Assembly: GCA_017882905.1 (NCBI GenBank)
Contig: JADGOO010000141.1
Coordinates: 1 to 34,364 of the forward strand
Direction of reading: 5' to 3'
Source: Acidimicrobiia bacterium
Lineage (GTDB): Bacteria > Actinomycetota > Acidimicrobiia > IMCC26256 > PALSA-610
DNA: 34,364 nucleotides
Part shown: piece after piece, positions 14,706-22,873 of the stretch
Numbering within the stretch: the stretch's first letter is position 1
Layout: every line of letters begins with the position of its first letter
Translations under genes and position numbers: made by a program
Notes under the pieces: model-generated
Told to the model about the DNA's origin: nothing
Databases searched by the model: none
The model's input: the letters and a program-made list of their open reading frames with translations, nothing else

Positions 14706-16343
14706 TCAGTGGATGCGCTTCACCACGAGGGCGACGTCGTCGCGCGGTGTGTCGTCGACGAGCTCGGCGATGAGACGGTCGGCGATGCCCTGGACCGAGT
14801 CGGCGCGCCAGCGCATCGCGCACTCCGCCAGGCGCAGCAAGCCTCGATCGAGCACTTCACCCGGACGTTCGACGAGGCCGTCGGTGTACAGCACGAGGAG
14901 ATCGCCGGGGCGCACGTCGACGCGGGCTTCACCGCGCATCGGGTCGCCTACCGCCAGCGGTGTTGCCAACGCCTGGTCGAGCCATTGCGCAGCGTTGCCG
15001 CGCAGGAGCAACGGCGGTGGATGGCCGGCGTTCGAGTACGTGATCGTCTGTTCGACGAGATCGACGATCACGCACACGACGGTCGCGCAGAACGCGGCGA
15101 GCGTCGTGGTCGCGAACCGGTGCAGCGAGTTGATCACCTCGGCCGGACCGCGCCCCTCACCGAGCAAGGCCCGGCTCACGTTGCGCAACGCACCCATCGC
15201 GGTCGCCGCTTCGAGACCGTGACCGACGCAGTCGCCCACGATGAGGGCGCGCCGCCCCTTGCCGAGATCGAGCACCTCGTACCAGTCGCCTCCAACGGTG
15301 AGGTCACTCGCCTTGGGCAGGTAGCGCGCGGCGACGGTGGGCAGGTCCGACGCCAAGTCGAGCATCGCGTGCTGCAACGTGTCGCTGATGCGCCGGAGCG
15401 CACCGAGCTCGGCGGACCGCAGGAGCGCGGCGGTCATCGAGGCCGCGATCGTCTGGCGCAGGAGCTGCACAAACCGCTGGTACTCGTCGTCGAATCCGCT
15501 GTTGGGGTTGAGCGCGACCACGACGACGGTCTGCAGGTTCGGGTCATCGATCCCGAACGCAACTCGCTGCACCGGAAGCCCCGACGTCCACTCGCTGTCG
15601 AGCACCAATGGAGTCGGCGCAGTGGCCGCCCGGCGGAGCAGCTCCTGGTCGGCCGGCTGCGTCAAGGGGCGTTGCGGGCTCGCGATGCGTACGACGCTCT
15701 CGCCGACCACGAGGTTGATCTCGACGGCCGGTACTTCGGCGCAGCCCCGCAGCGCGTTGACGGTGGCCCGGGCAACCGAGTCGATCGTGGTCGCGCTCAC
15801 GAGCGCGCTCCCCAGCGCACTGATAGCGGCGAGCCGGCGCCGATCGACAACTTGCGCCGTGGTCTCCGTGGCGACCACGAGCAAGCCGGCGACCACGTCG
15901 CTGTCGTCGTGGATCGGGCTGTACGAGTAGGTGAAGAAGGCCTCTTCTTGGTAGCCGTTGCGGTTGATGAGGAGTCGCTGGTCGGCGTTCCAGATTGCCT
16001 CGCCGCCGTACACGCTCGCGAACAGCGGCCCGATCTCGGGCCAGATCTCGGCCCATGTGTCGCGGGCGCTGCTGCCCATGGCGTCGGGATGCTTGCCGGT
16101 GCCGAGGATCGGACGGAAGGCGTCGTTGTAGAGCTGTGTGTACTCGGGACCCCAGGCCAACATCATCGGGAACTCGGAGCTGAGCACCACCTGCACGAGG
16201 AGTCGCAGCTGGTCGGGCCACGTCTCGACTGGACCGAGCGGTGTGGCGTCCCAGGGATGGGCCAAGAGCGCGCGCGCCACTGGTCCGTGAGTCGCGCGAT
16301 CCACCAGCGGCCGCGCGTGATTCGACGTTTCGTCTGCGAGCAT
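14706..16343 (-). CDS. PAS-GAF-SpoIIE PP2C-type serine phosphatase
   Basis: About 545 residues. The N-terminus is PAS-like (PMMLAWGPEYTQLYNDAFRPILG, later RNGYQEEAFFTYSYSPI, a PAC-type segment). A GAF-like domain covers ~170-315. The C-terminal PP2C/SpoIIE phosphatase has DWYEVLDLG, IVGDCVGHGLEAA with the metal Asp, YSNAGHPPPLLL, LLVLYTDGLVE, and a final DDVALVV. All acidic metal ligands appear present. This build (as in RsbU/RsbP-like enzymes) usually dephosphorylates an anti-sigma-factor antagonist or answers a stress or redox signal; no such partner is adjacent. ATG 16343 is preferred over TTG 16349. The SpoIIE-type gene precedes the selenoprotein gene on the same strand. Confidence 0.9.
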   Translation of the reverse strand: MLADETSNHARPLVDRATHGPVARALLAHPWDATPLGPVETWPDQLRLLVQVVLSSEFPMMLAWGPEYTQLYNDAFRPILGTGKHPDAMGSSARDTWAEIWPEIGPLFASVYGGEAIWNADQRLLINRNGYQEEAFFTYSYSPIHDDSDVVAGLLVVATETTAQVVDRRRLAAISALGSALVSATTIDSVARATVNALRGCAEVPAVEINLVVGESVVRIASPQRPLTQPADQELLRRAATAPTPLVLDSEWTSGLPVQRVAFGIDDPNLQTVVVVALNPNSGFDDEYQRFVQLLRQTIAASMTAALLRSAELGALRRISDTLQHAMLDLASDLPTVAARYLPKASDLTVGGDWYEVLDLGKGRRALIVGDCVGHGLEAATAMGALRNVSRALLGEGRGPAEVINSLHRFATTTLAAFCATVVCVIVDLVEQTITYSNAGHPPPLLLRGNAAQWLDQALATPLAVGDPMRGEARVDVRPGDLLVLYTDGLVERPGEVLDRGLLRLAECAMRWRADSVQGIADRLIAELVDDTPRDDVALVVKRIH

Positions 16344-16403
16344 CTCCAACGGTGCAACACTAGATGTGCCGTCGAAGCGACGAGAAGGGCCGCTCGCGCG
16401 CGG

Positions 16404-16781
16404 CTACGCCGGCCGGTGCGGGGGCGAGGCCCGCCGACGCCAGACGGGCAGCTGCTCGTTCCATCGAAGGCTCAAGAGCGTGCGCCCGCCATCCTGGCGG
16501 AACCGGAACCGCGCCGTGCCGCAGTCGAGCAGCTGAGCCGACGGCAGGTAGCACGGCAGGCCGTCGGGCGTGCCGACCAGCCGAACGGGCACCTCCCATT
16601 GCGACGCGCCCAGGTGCCGGCCTTGCGGCCGCGCCGCCTCCACGAGCTCCACCCAGACGATGCGAGGGCGCGAGCCGGTCGAGTCGACCGCTCGCAACAC
16701 GTCACCCGCGCGCAAGCCGCGCGGTGTCTGGGTCAGCTCGTCGTAAGCGTCGCGGTCGTGGTTCGGCAGCGGGTCGGTCAT
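16404..16781 (-). CDS. Hypothetical 125-aa protein in the ArsR-SRPBCC operon
   Basis: 125 residues starting at ATG 16781 (MTDPLPNHDRDAYDELTQTPRG). The protein looks beta-rich, with alternating charged and hydrophobic segments (RAGDVLRAVDSTGSRPRIVWVELV, WEVPVRLVG, RTLLSLRW) and a basic, Pro-rich tail. No signal peptide or membrane segment. The family is not recognised. It starts 4 bp after the SRPBCC gene stop, so it belongs to the ArsR-controlled operon. The longer reading frame upstream of 16781 is a shadow of the SRPBCC gene. Confidence 0.6.
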   Translation of the reverse strand: MTDPLPNHDRDAYDELTQTPRGLRAGDVLRAVDSTGSRPRIVWVELVEAARPQGRHLGASQWEVPVRLVGTPDGLPCYLPSAQLLDCGTARFRFRQDGGRTLLSLRWNEQLPVWRRRASPPHRPA

Positions 16782-16785
16782 CCGG

Positions 16786-17259
16786 TCAGCTGGAAGTGGT
16801 GAGGAAGCCGCCGAGTGCGTCGAGGATGCCGCGACTGCCTTCTTGTCTTCCCTCCACGGTGTCGAGTCCGTCGACGTGCACGCCCTGTTCGGTATAGGTG
16901 AGACGGGTGCCGTTGTCGTCGGGTTCGACGGCGATCGTGGTGAGCGACGTCGAGAGGTGGCGGTCATCGATCCACATGTCATAAGTGAACACGACGCGCT
17001 CGTGTTCGACGATGTCGGTGTACGTCGATTCGAAGCGGGACTTCGGGCCGCCGTGCCACTGGCCGTCTTCGACAGCGCGGCCGCCCACTCGAAAGTCGTG
17101 CGATCGCTCGTGCACGTCGAAGTGCGCACCGCCACCGAACCACTGATCGCGGGCGTCGGTCGCCGACAGCGCGTGCCAGACCGCGGCGACGGGCACCGGA
17201 AAGGCGCGTTCGATGACGAACGTGGCGTGGGTCTCGCTGCGCTCGATGATGTCGCTCAT
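16786..17259 (-). CDS. SRPBCC/AHSA1-family protein
   Basis: 157 residues from ATG 17259, whose ATGA overlaps the ArsR stop. The START-like fold is shown by FVIERAFPVPVAAVWHALSATDARDQWFGG at the start, a middle with ERVVFTYDMW, and a C-terminal helix (GILDALGGFL). AHSA1-like proteins bind hydrophobic ligands. Paired ArsR-SRPBCC genes are widespread in actinobacteria, where the ArsR protein usually represses the pair. The ligand is unknown. Confidence 0.88.
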   Translation of the reverse strand: MSDIIERSETHATFVIERAFPVPVAAVWHALSATDARDQWFGGGAHFDVHERSHDFRVGGRAVEDGQWHGGPKSRFESTYTDIVEHERVVFTYDMWIDDRHLSTSLTTIAVEPDDNGTRLTYTEQGVHVDGLDTVEGRQEGSRGILDALGGFLTTSS

Positions 17260-17600
17260 CTCATGGGCTCCTTGTTCTGCTGATGTTCGAGGTAGGTGCC
17301 GAGGCGATCGAGACGCTCCTCGGCGCGGGGCTTCTGGCGGCCGATCCATTCGGCGGCGGGCCTGAGGGCGTCGGTGGCGATCTGATAGGTGCGGACCCGA
17401 CCGACCTTGGTCGAGGTCACGATCCCGGCGGCTTCGAGCACGCCGAGGTGTTGCACCACGCTCGGTAAGGCCATGTCGAAGGGCCGAGCCAGCTCGCTGA
17501 CCGATGCCGGACCGCGTACGAGACGCTCGACGATCGCCCGGCGGCTGGGGTCACCGAGGGCGTGGAACATTCGATCGAGCGAGACACTACGCTTAGGCAC
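17256..17600 (-). CDS. ArsR/SdpR-family winged-helix repressor
   Basis: 114 residues with the ArsR core FHALGDPSRRAIVERL, VSELARPFDMALPSVVQHLGVLEAAGIV (recognition helix), and a wing with KVGRVRTYQIA. There is no Cys metal site, which places it with the non-metal SdpR-like members that pair with SRPBCC genes. The start is GTG 17600, which lies within a 14-bp palindrome (17598-17611), so the protein probably represses its own, possibly leaderless, transcript. It heads the ArsR-SRPBCC-hypothetical operon. Confidence 0.9.
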   Translation of the reverse strand: MPKRSVSLDRMFHALGDPSRRAIVERLVRGPASVSELARPFDMALPSVVQHLGVLEAAGIVTSTKVGRVRTYQIATDALRPAAEWIGRQKPRAEERLDRLGTYLEHQQNKEPMR

Positions 17601-17611
17601 TTACCTAAGTG
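17598..17611. promoter_or_regulatory. Palindromic ArsR operator overlapping the start codon
   Basis: CACTTACCTAAGTG is a perfect inverted repeat around a CC centre (CACTTA and TAAGTG). It covers the GTG start of the ArsR gene, typical of autorepressor sites near the transcription start. An additional CTTAGG/CCTAAG pairing extends to 17592. The protein-DNA assignment is inference from position. Confidence 0.6.
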
Positions 17612-17632
17612 TTGCACGACGGCGAGCGGAGG

Positions 17633-18457
17633 TCAACCCCGCAGTGCGATCGTCAAGTGCAGGCTGCGGTGCTGCGATCCGAAGCTCGGACCGGTGCCGC
17701 GATCGACCGTGGTGAGGTGCGCGCTCAAGAGCGCGTGATCGATCGGGACGCGCAGCGGCCAGAAGGCCGCCGGCCACGACGCCTGGACGCCGAAGCCCAC
17801 GAGCGAGCTGTGCAGCCGGCCGCCGTGCACCAGCGAGTCGAACGCCGCGGACCACGGCGTTGCGTTGAGATCGCCTTCCACCACGTGCTCGTACGGCTGC
17901 GCGCGCGACCAGCGTGCCGCCGCGGCCAGCGCCGCGTCGCGATGCGAGGCGCGGCCCGGTGTGAACGGCGACTCGGTATGCAAGAAGAGCAGCGAGATCG
18001 GCGAGGAGCCGAGGTCCACCACGCACTCGAGCGATCCGTTCGGAAGGTCGCGATCCGCCGGGTGGCGCACACCGCGCAAGGGCACCCGCGCGAGTGCCAC
18101 GGCCCACACGTAGTCGCTGCCCGGAATGCCGACCGGCCACACCTGGTAGCCCGCGGCATTGCGTTCGAGCGCGGTCACCGTGGAGGCTTCCGGATCGAGC
18201 AGCACGAACAAGGCCGGGCGGCTCGCCGTGAGATAGGCGCGGAAGTGCGCCACGTCGATCGCCCCGCTCTGAGCGTTGAGGTGCCCGATCGTCAGCGTGG
18301 CCGATCCTTTGGCCGGAGCGGGTTGCGAGCCGCCGAAGCTGGGCAGCACCACCGCGCCGTTGACCACCACCGTGACGGCACACACGACGACCGCGAGTCG
18401 GGCGCGTACCAGCGCCGCGGCGCACAGCAGCACGAGCGCGGCCTCGAGGATCTGCAC
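17633..18457 (-). CDS. Endonuclease/exonuclease/phosphatase-fold membrane protein, probably 5' frame-disrupted
   Basis: From GTG 18457, 274 residues. Two hydrophobic segments (ALVLLCAAALVRARLAVVVCAVTVVVNGAVVL) precede an EEP domain with IGHLNAQSGA (degenerate at the usual metal Glu), VVEGDLNATPWS (the Asp-Asn of the active site), and PIDHALLS. The same frame continues upstream with another clear membrane helix (LLLRVAVLGSALAVGFVTLL) as far as ~18590, but contains no ATG/GTG/TTG there. An ATG at 18620 lies one frame off. A one-base insertion in the sequence, or a real frameshift, would explain this. Known relatives are membrane-anchored EEP proteins of unknown substrate. Confidence 0.7.
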   Translation of the reverse strand: MQILEAALVLLCAAALVRARLAVVVCAVTVVVNGAVVLPSFGGSQPAPAKGSATLTIGHLNAQSGAIDVAHFRAYLTASRPALFVLLDPEASTVTALERNAAGYQVWPVGIPGSDYVWAVALARVPLRGVRHPADRDLPNGSLECVVDLGSSPISLLFLHTESPFTPGRASHRDAALAAAARWSRAQPYEHVVEGDLNATPWSAAFDSLVHGGRLHSSLVGFGVQASWPAAFWPLRVPIDHALLSAHLTTVDRGTGPSFGSQHRSLHLTIALRG

Positions 18458-18663
18458 GCGAAAGTCGGCGATCAGATCGAGCGGCCACAGCTCCAGGCGG
18501 CCGAGGGTGAGCAGGGTGACGAACCCGACGGCAAGGGCCGAGCCGAGAACGGCGACGCGAAGGAGCAGACGAAAGCCGATCTTCCCATCGTCGCGCGGCG
18601 GATCGCGGAGGCGCCGTCATACGCTCAGGCCACGCCCGACAGCCATCATGAGGGAGCCGAGCA

Positions 18664-19164
18664 ATGACTCGACACGGTGCCGATGTCGACCGGCGCGCCG
18701 AGTGGGACGACCTGCGAGGTCGGCACCTCGCTGATCCTGGCACGCGACCGGCGTCGTCGGCGCGGGGTGTGCACCACCTCGCGTTGCTCAGCAGCGACGT
18801 GGAGCGAACGATCGTCTTCTACCAAGACCTGCTCGAGTTCCCGCTCACCGAGCTGTTCGAGAACCGCGACTACCAGGGCTCCACGCACTTCTTCTTCGAT
18901 ATCGGCCACGGCAACCTGCTTGCCTTCTTCGACTTCCCCGGCCTCGACCTCGGCGACTACGCAGAAGTGCTCGGCGGCTTTCATCACCTCGCCATCTCCG
19001 TCGACCACGACCGCTGGCAGCATCTCAAGGACAAGCTCGACGCGGCAGGTGTGCCGTACGAGCACATGAGTGGATCGTCGCTCTACTTCAACGGGCCCGA
19101 CGGCGAACGCCTCGAGCTGATCCGCGACCCTCTCGGCGAGATGTACGGCACCGCGGTGCTGTAG
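18664..19164 (+). CDS. VOC-family (glyoxalase/dioxygenase-fold) protein
   Basis: 166 residues from ATG 18664 with AGGGAG upstream. VOC beta-alpha-beta motifs: GVHHLALLSSDVERTIVFYQDLLEFPLTELF, FFFDIGHGNLLAFF, GFHHLAISVD, YFNGPDGERLELIRDP. Candidate metal ligands are His in VHHLAL, His in GFHHLAI and Glu in LELIRDP. It may be a metalloenzyme of small-molecule metabolism; the substrate cannot be read from sequence. It has no operon partner on its 5' side and is followed, 104 bp later, by the LDH/MDH-like gene. Confidence 0.85.
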   Translation: MTRHGADVDRRAEWDDLRGRHLADPGTRPASSARGVHHLALLSSDVERTIVFYQDLLEFPLTELFENRDYQGSTHFFFDIGHGNLLAFFDFPGLDLGDYAEVLGGFHHLAISVDHDRWQHLKDKLDAAGVPYEHMSGSSLYFNGPDGERLELIRDPLGEMYGTAVL

Positions 19165-19268
19165 GGCGCCACCTGCTCGGTCAGCCCGCGTGCATGCCGG
19201 TGGTGGGCAGGCTGATGTCGATCGTCGTGAAGCGCACGAGGGCAGCTGCGCTCGCTACTCTGCGCGCG

Positions 19269-20195
19269 ATGGCGGGCTTGGCGGTGGGCATCGTGGGAGT
19301 CGGTGGTGTGGGGATCGCGACCGCGTCGGCGCTGGTCATGCGCGGGCTGGCCGGTCGGGTCACGATCTACAACCGCGACGGCTTCGCGGCGCGCGGTCTC
19401 GCGCTCGACTTCATGCACGCTCGGCCCTTGCTCACGAGGGTCGAGGTCCGCGGACGGTCGCTCGACGAAGTAGACCGCGAAGACATCCTCGTGATCACCG
19501 CCGGCCATCACACGAAGCCCGGCGAGAGTCGCCTCGACGTGTTGCACCAGAACATCGCGGTCATGGACTCGGTGGCGAGCTCGATCGAGGCGGGGGCGCT
19601 GCCGCGCATCGTGCTCGTGGTCACGAACCCGCTCGACGTGATGACCGAATACCTCACACGCCGGTGGCACGACCGCGACGTGGCCGTCATGGGCACCGGC
19701 ACTGCGCTCGAGACGCTGCGACTCACCGACGCAGTGGCGCGGGCGTGCTCGGTGCATCCGCGCAGCGTGCATGCGTGGGTGGTCGGCGAACACGGCGACT
19801 CGTGCGTGTTCCTGCTCGACTCCGCGGTCGTCGGCACGGTGCCGCTCACGGAGTTCGCCCGCCAGCGCGGCGTCGATCTCACCACCGAAAGGCTCGCCGC
19901 GATCGAACGCGATGTGCGCACCGCGGCCTACCAGATCCGCGATCTGAAGGGCTCCACCGCGCAGGGGATCGGGCTCACCGTCGGCGGGCTCGTGAATGCG
20001 CTCGCCTACGAGGTCGGGGCGTTGATCCCCGTGTCGCGGCGGGTCGCCGACGGCGTGTGCGCCAGCCTGCCGTGTGTCCTCGGACCCGACGGGGCAAGCG
20101 AACCAGTATGGCCGCCGATGAACGACACGGAGCGGGCGGCGTGGGATCGCTCGCTCGAAGTCCTCGCCGACGCGAACGCCGCACTCCCGATCTGA
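19269..20195 (+). CDS. Lactate/malate dehydrogenase-like 2-hydroxyacid dehydrogenase
   Basis: 308 residues from ATG 19269. The NAD-binding loop is IVGVGGVGIATASAL and the acidic residue after beta-2 is replaced by YNRD. The catalytic loop reads GHHTKPGESR, where L-LDH has Gln and MDH has Arg at the discriminating position; here it is Thr. Catalytic His is in GEHGDS, and Glu/Arg in TALETLR. VVTNPLDVMT is conserved. The fold is complete and substrate preference cannot be assigned. Earlier Met codons at 19194 would add a non-conserved basic tail. It is convergent with L-2-hydroxyglutarate oxidase, with 4 bp between stops. Confidence 0.85.
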   Translation: MAGLAVGIVGVGGVGIATASALVMRGLAGRVTIYNRDGFAARGLALDFMHARPLLTRVEVRGRSLDEVDREDILVITAGHHTKPGESRLDVLHQNIAVMDSVASSIEAGALPRIVLVVTNPLDVMTEYLTRRWHDRDVAVMGTGTALETLRLTDAVARACSVHPRSVHAWVVGEHGDSCVFLLDSAVVGTVPLTEFARQRGVDLTTERLAAIERDVRTAAYQIRDLKGSTAQGIGLTVGGLVNALAYEVGALIPVSRRVADGVCASLPCVLGPDGASEPVWPPMNDTERAAWDRSLEVLADANAALPI

Positions 20196-20199
20196 GCCG

Positions 20200-21405
20200 T
20201 CAATCGTCGAAGTGGAGCTTCGTCGCGATCTCGGCGCCGATCTCGAGCGACGCGGTCGCCGCGGGCGACGGCGCGTTGAGCACATGGATCGCACGACCGG
20301 CCGTGCGGATCACGAAGTCGTCCATCAGCGCACCGTCGCGCCCGATCGCTTGCGCGCGCACGCCGGCCGGCGCGGCGACAAGATCGGCGCGCTGCACCTC
20401 GGGCACGAGCCGTTGCGCCGCCGCGGTGAAACGACGGCTGCTCAATGATCGCGCCATCTCGTCGAGGCCGAACCGCCAGTTGCGACGGGCGAAGCGCCAG
20501 AAGCCCGGGAAGCGGGCCATCCCGCGCAGGTCGCGACCGGATGTGCGCCGCCACTCGTACCCCTCACGGGCGAAGGCCAGCACGGCGTTGGGACCGACAT
20601 GCACGTTGCCGTCGACACCGCGAGTCAGATGCACGCCGAGGAACGGGTACTCCGGGTTGGCGACCGGGTAGACGAGCGAACGAACGAGGTGGGCGCGGCT
20701 TGCGACCAGCTCTCGGTACTCGCCCCGGAACGCGATCACGCGCACACCCGCAACCGCTGCATCGCCGCTGACGGCACGGGCCACTTCGTCGGCATGGAGC
20801 CCGGCGCAGGTCACCACTCGAAGCGCTTCGATCGGTTCGCCGTTCGTCTCGAGCACGAGCCCCGACGCAGTCTCGCGTGCGGAACGCACCTCGCAACCGA
20901 GACGGATGCGCGCGTCGGCGCCTTCGATCTCCTTGGCAAGCGAACGGCAGACGTCGGCGTAGTCGACGATGCCCGTGTCACGCACGTGGAGCGCGGCAAC
21001 CCCGGCCACGTGCGGTTCCAGTTCGCGGAGCCGGTCGGGCCCGACGAGCTCGGCGCGAACGCCATTCGCCTCACAGCGTCGTTCGAGCTCAGCGAGCCGC
21101 ACGCGATCCGGTTCGTCGGCCGCGACCACGACCTTCCCGCACACGGCGTGATCGATACCGTGCTCGCGGCAGTACTCCACCATCGACACGCGGCCCGCGG
21201 TGCACAGCCGCGCCTTGATGGAACCAGGCTGGTAGTAGACGCCGGCGTGGATCACGCCCGAGTTACGACCGCTCTGGTGCGTCCCCACCGCGCCTTCCTT
21301 CTCGATGACCGCAACCGACCTCGAGGGATTGGTGCGCAAGATCGCGCGAGCGGTGGCGAGCCCGACGATGCCTCCACCGACGACGACCACATCCACCCGC
21401 TCCAT
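20200..21405 (-). CDS. lhgO: L-2-hydroxyglutarate oxidase (LhgO)
   Basis: 401 residues with an N-terminal FAD-binding GGGIVGLATARAI, then EKEGAVGTHQSGRNSGVIHAGVYY, the hallmark of L-2-hydroxyglutarate dehydrogenases/oxidases. Later features include VTCAGLHADEVA, FRGEYREL, VYPVANPEYPFLGVHLTR, and the C-terminal LNAPSPAATASLEIG motif. Such enzymes reoxidise L-2-hydroxyglutarate to 2-oxoglutarate, a repair of promiscuous MDH/LDH activity. The length fits the family (~400). The start ATG at 21405 is immediately followed by the FAD motif. The adjacent convergent hydroxyacid dehydrogenase is a plausible source of the substrate, but this is inference. Confidence 0.9.
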   Translation of the reverse strand: MERVDVVVVGGGIVGLATARAILRTNPSRSVAVIEKEGAVGTHQSGRNSGVIHAGVYYQPGSIKARLCTAGRVSMVEYCREHGIDHAVCGKVVVAADEPDRVRLAELERRCEANGVRAELVGPDRLRELEPHVAGVAALHVRDTGIVDYADVCRSLAKEIEGADARIRLGCEVRSARETASGLVLETNGEPIEALRVVTCAGLHADEVARAVSGDAAVAGVRVIAFRGEYRELVASRAHLVRSLVYPVANPEYPFLGVHLTRGVDGNVHVGPNAVLAFAREGYEWRRTSGRDLRGMARFPGFWRFARRNWRFGLDEMARSLSSRRFTAAAQRLVPEVQRADLVAAPAGVRAQAIGRDGALMDDFVIRTAGRAIHVLNAPSPAATASLEIGAEIATKLHFDD

Positions 21406-21468
21406 GCGGCGAGACAGTAGGCCGCTGACCCGGCCGTCAGCCGAACCTACGCAGGCAGTCCATCGGCG

Positions 21469-22728
21469 TCACTTGCACGACTCGCTCTGCCTTCTTGCCT
21501 CGTCGGCCATCTGCTTGTACTGGTCGGCGAGCTGGTCGTAGGTGGCGGCGAGCTTCTGCAGTTCTTGAGCATCGGCCGAGGGCTCCTCACCCGGCACCCC
21601 GCCTCGGCCGAAGGCTCGGATCATCGCGTCGATGAGCTCCTCGCCCTTGGCGACGAACTTCGGGTCGATGCACCGCTCACGTGTGAGACCCGGGAAGTTG
21701 ATGCCGAGAATCCACCCGAACGGGTCGTGATGGAGGATCTCGTTGTCTTCGAGGTAGGCGGTCGTGAACTCGTTCGCCGCGGCCGTGTTCTGCCCACCCG
21801 CCCGGTCGGCGGCGAATCGCGCGTCGATCGACTGCGGCTGCAGGGAGGACGACAGCTGCGACGCCGTGAGCGTCGTGACCTCGATCGGCTGCGAGAGGCC
21901 CGACACGCTGTACACGCAGCCGAGCGACGGCGGGTCGGCCGCGACCTCATACGTCGACGTCACGCTCGACGCACCGAAGACGTGCTGGATCAGCGCCACG
22001 TTTCCGGGCTGACACGGATCGATCGCGCCCGCGGGCAGTACGACACCGGGCCTGCTCACGGCGATGCCGCTCAGGCGCGCGCCCAGCGCGGGCGCGATCT
22101 TCGCCGCTGACGCGTATGCCGCGTTGAGCGCGGCGGTCGGGTCGCCACCCGCCTCCTTGATCTTGTCGAGCTGCAAGTTCGCGGCGGCGCCGAGCTGGGT
22201 GTCGATCTGCAGCAGCTGCGCGCCCTTGCGCACGAGCGCGCGGCCGGTCGCGTACGTCGCAGCATCGCCCACGGTCAGCGGGCGCGCACCCTGCATCGAC
22301 TGCGCCGTCGTCGCGTACGCCTGCGTGGCGCTTGCTGCGCTGGCGAACGTCTCGAGGCGCACGAACAGGATCACGCCCGATGCCGTCATGACGCGCACGA
22401 CGCTCGTCTCACCGCCGGTCTCGTCGGGCAGACCTCCGTCGTCTTCGGGTCCTCGCACTTGCCCGCCGAGTGCAGCCCGATATCCCGCGGCGTCGAGGAG
22501 GTTGATCGCACTGAGCCGCGCGTCAAGGCGCGGCGCCCGACCTGTCGTGGTCGTGACACCGGCCGAGGATCGGTTCCCGGTACCCGTCGCCGCCGCACGG
22601 CCCGACGACGAGCTCGTGGAGCCACACGCCGCGACCGTGAGGCCGAGTGCGCACAGCACCGCGGTTGACGGACCGGGGCGGCAACCGAAGACGTGGCGCT
22701 TCGACAGTGCGCTGAACAACGCAGACAT
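21469..22728 (-). CDS. Putative lipoprotein with element copy B upstream
   Basis: 419 residues from ATG 22728, preceded by GGGAGGTTCAG. The lipobox LTVAAC predicts lipidation at Cys35 after a basic, hydrophobic leader, followed by a Ser/Thr-rich linker. The mature part has a domain around SAINLLDAAGYRAALGG...TSVVRVMTASGVILFVRLETF, a DUF3558-like (Cys-containing) segment with CQPGNVALIQHVFG and GCVYSVSG, and a C-terminal coiled coil (LQKLAATYDQLADQYKQMADEAR). It is membrane-anchored on the outside. The function is unknown. It lies downstream of the GGDEF/EAL gene, but its own promoter region carries copy B of the conserved element, so separate control is likely. Confidence 0.8.
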   Translation of the reverse strand: MSALFSALSKRHVFGCRPGPSTAVLCALGLTVAACGSTSSSSGRAAATGTGNRSSAGVTTTTGRAPRLDARLSAINLLDAAGYRAALGGQVRGPEDDGGLPDETGGETSVVRVMTASGVILFVRLETFASAASATQAYATTAQSMQGARPLTVGDAATYATGRALVRKGAQLLQIDTQLGAAANLQLDKIKEAGGDPTAALNAAYASAAKIAPALGARLSGIAVSRPGVVLPAGAIDPCQPGNVALIQHVFGASSVTSTYEVAADPPSLGCVYSVSGLSQPIEVTTLTASQLSSSLQPQSIDARFAADRAGGQNTAAANEFTTAYLEDNEILHHDPFGWILGINFPGLTRERCIDPKFVAKGEELIDAMIRAFGRGGVPGEEPSADAQELQKLAATYDQLADQYKQMADEARRQSESCK

Positions 22729-22779
22729 CTGAACCTCCCGACGATCGACGCGTTCGTTGCGAGCGCGTCATTGGCAGGC

Positions 22780-22851
22780 TCGATTGTGCGCACGACACCG
22801 CGGCCGAACCAGAGACCGGACCACCCCTTCGCAGCGTCGGTAGGAATACCC
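22780..22851 (-). promoter_or_regulatory. Conserved 72-bp upstream element, copy B
   Basis: On the minus strand: GGGTATTCCTACC, a 30-bp block ending GTCCGGTCTCTGG, a 21-bp spacer, and ACAATCGA. The palindrome lies ~111 bp before the lipoprotein start. Element and ribosome-binding region (GGAGGTTCAG then ATG) match copy A. The element starts 22 bp after the end of the upstream GGDEF/EAL gene and is therefore intergenic. Confidence 0.65.
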
Positions 22852-22873
22852 CACCCGATGGGTGGCTGCCTGC

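Noticed and set aside
14565-16802. 745-aa + strand ORF across the SpoIIE phosphatase
   Set aside because: The minus-strand phosphatase has all catalytic motifs; the + frame shows no family features and is Arg/His-rich.
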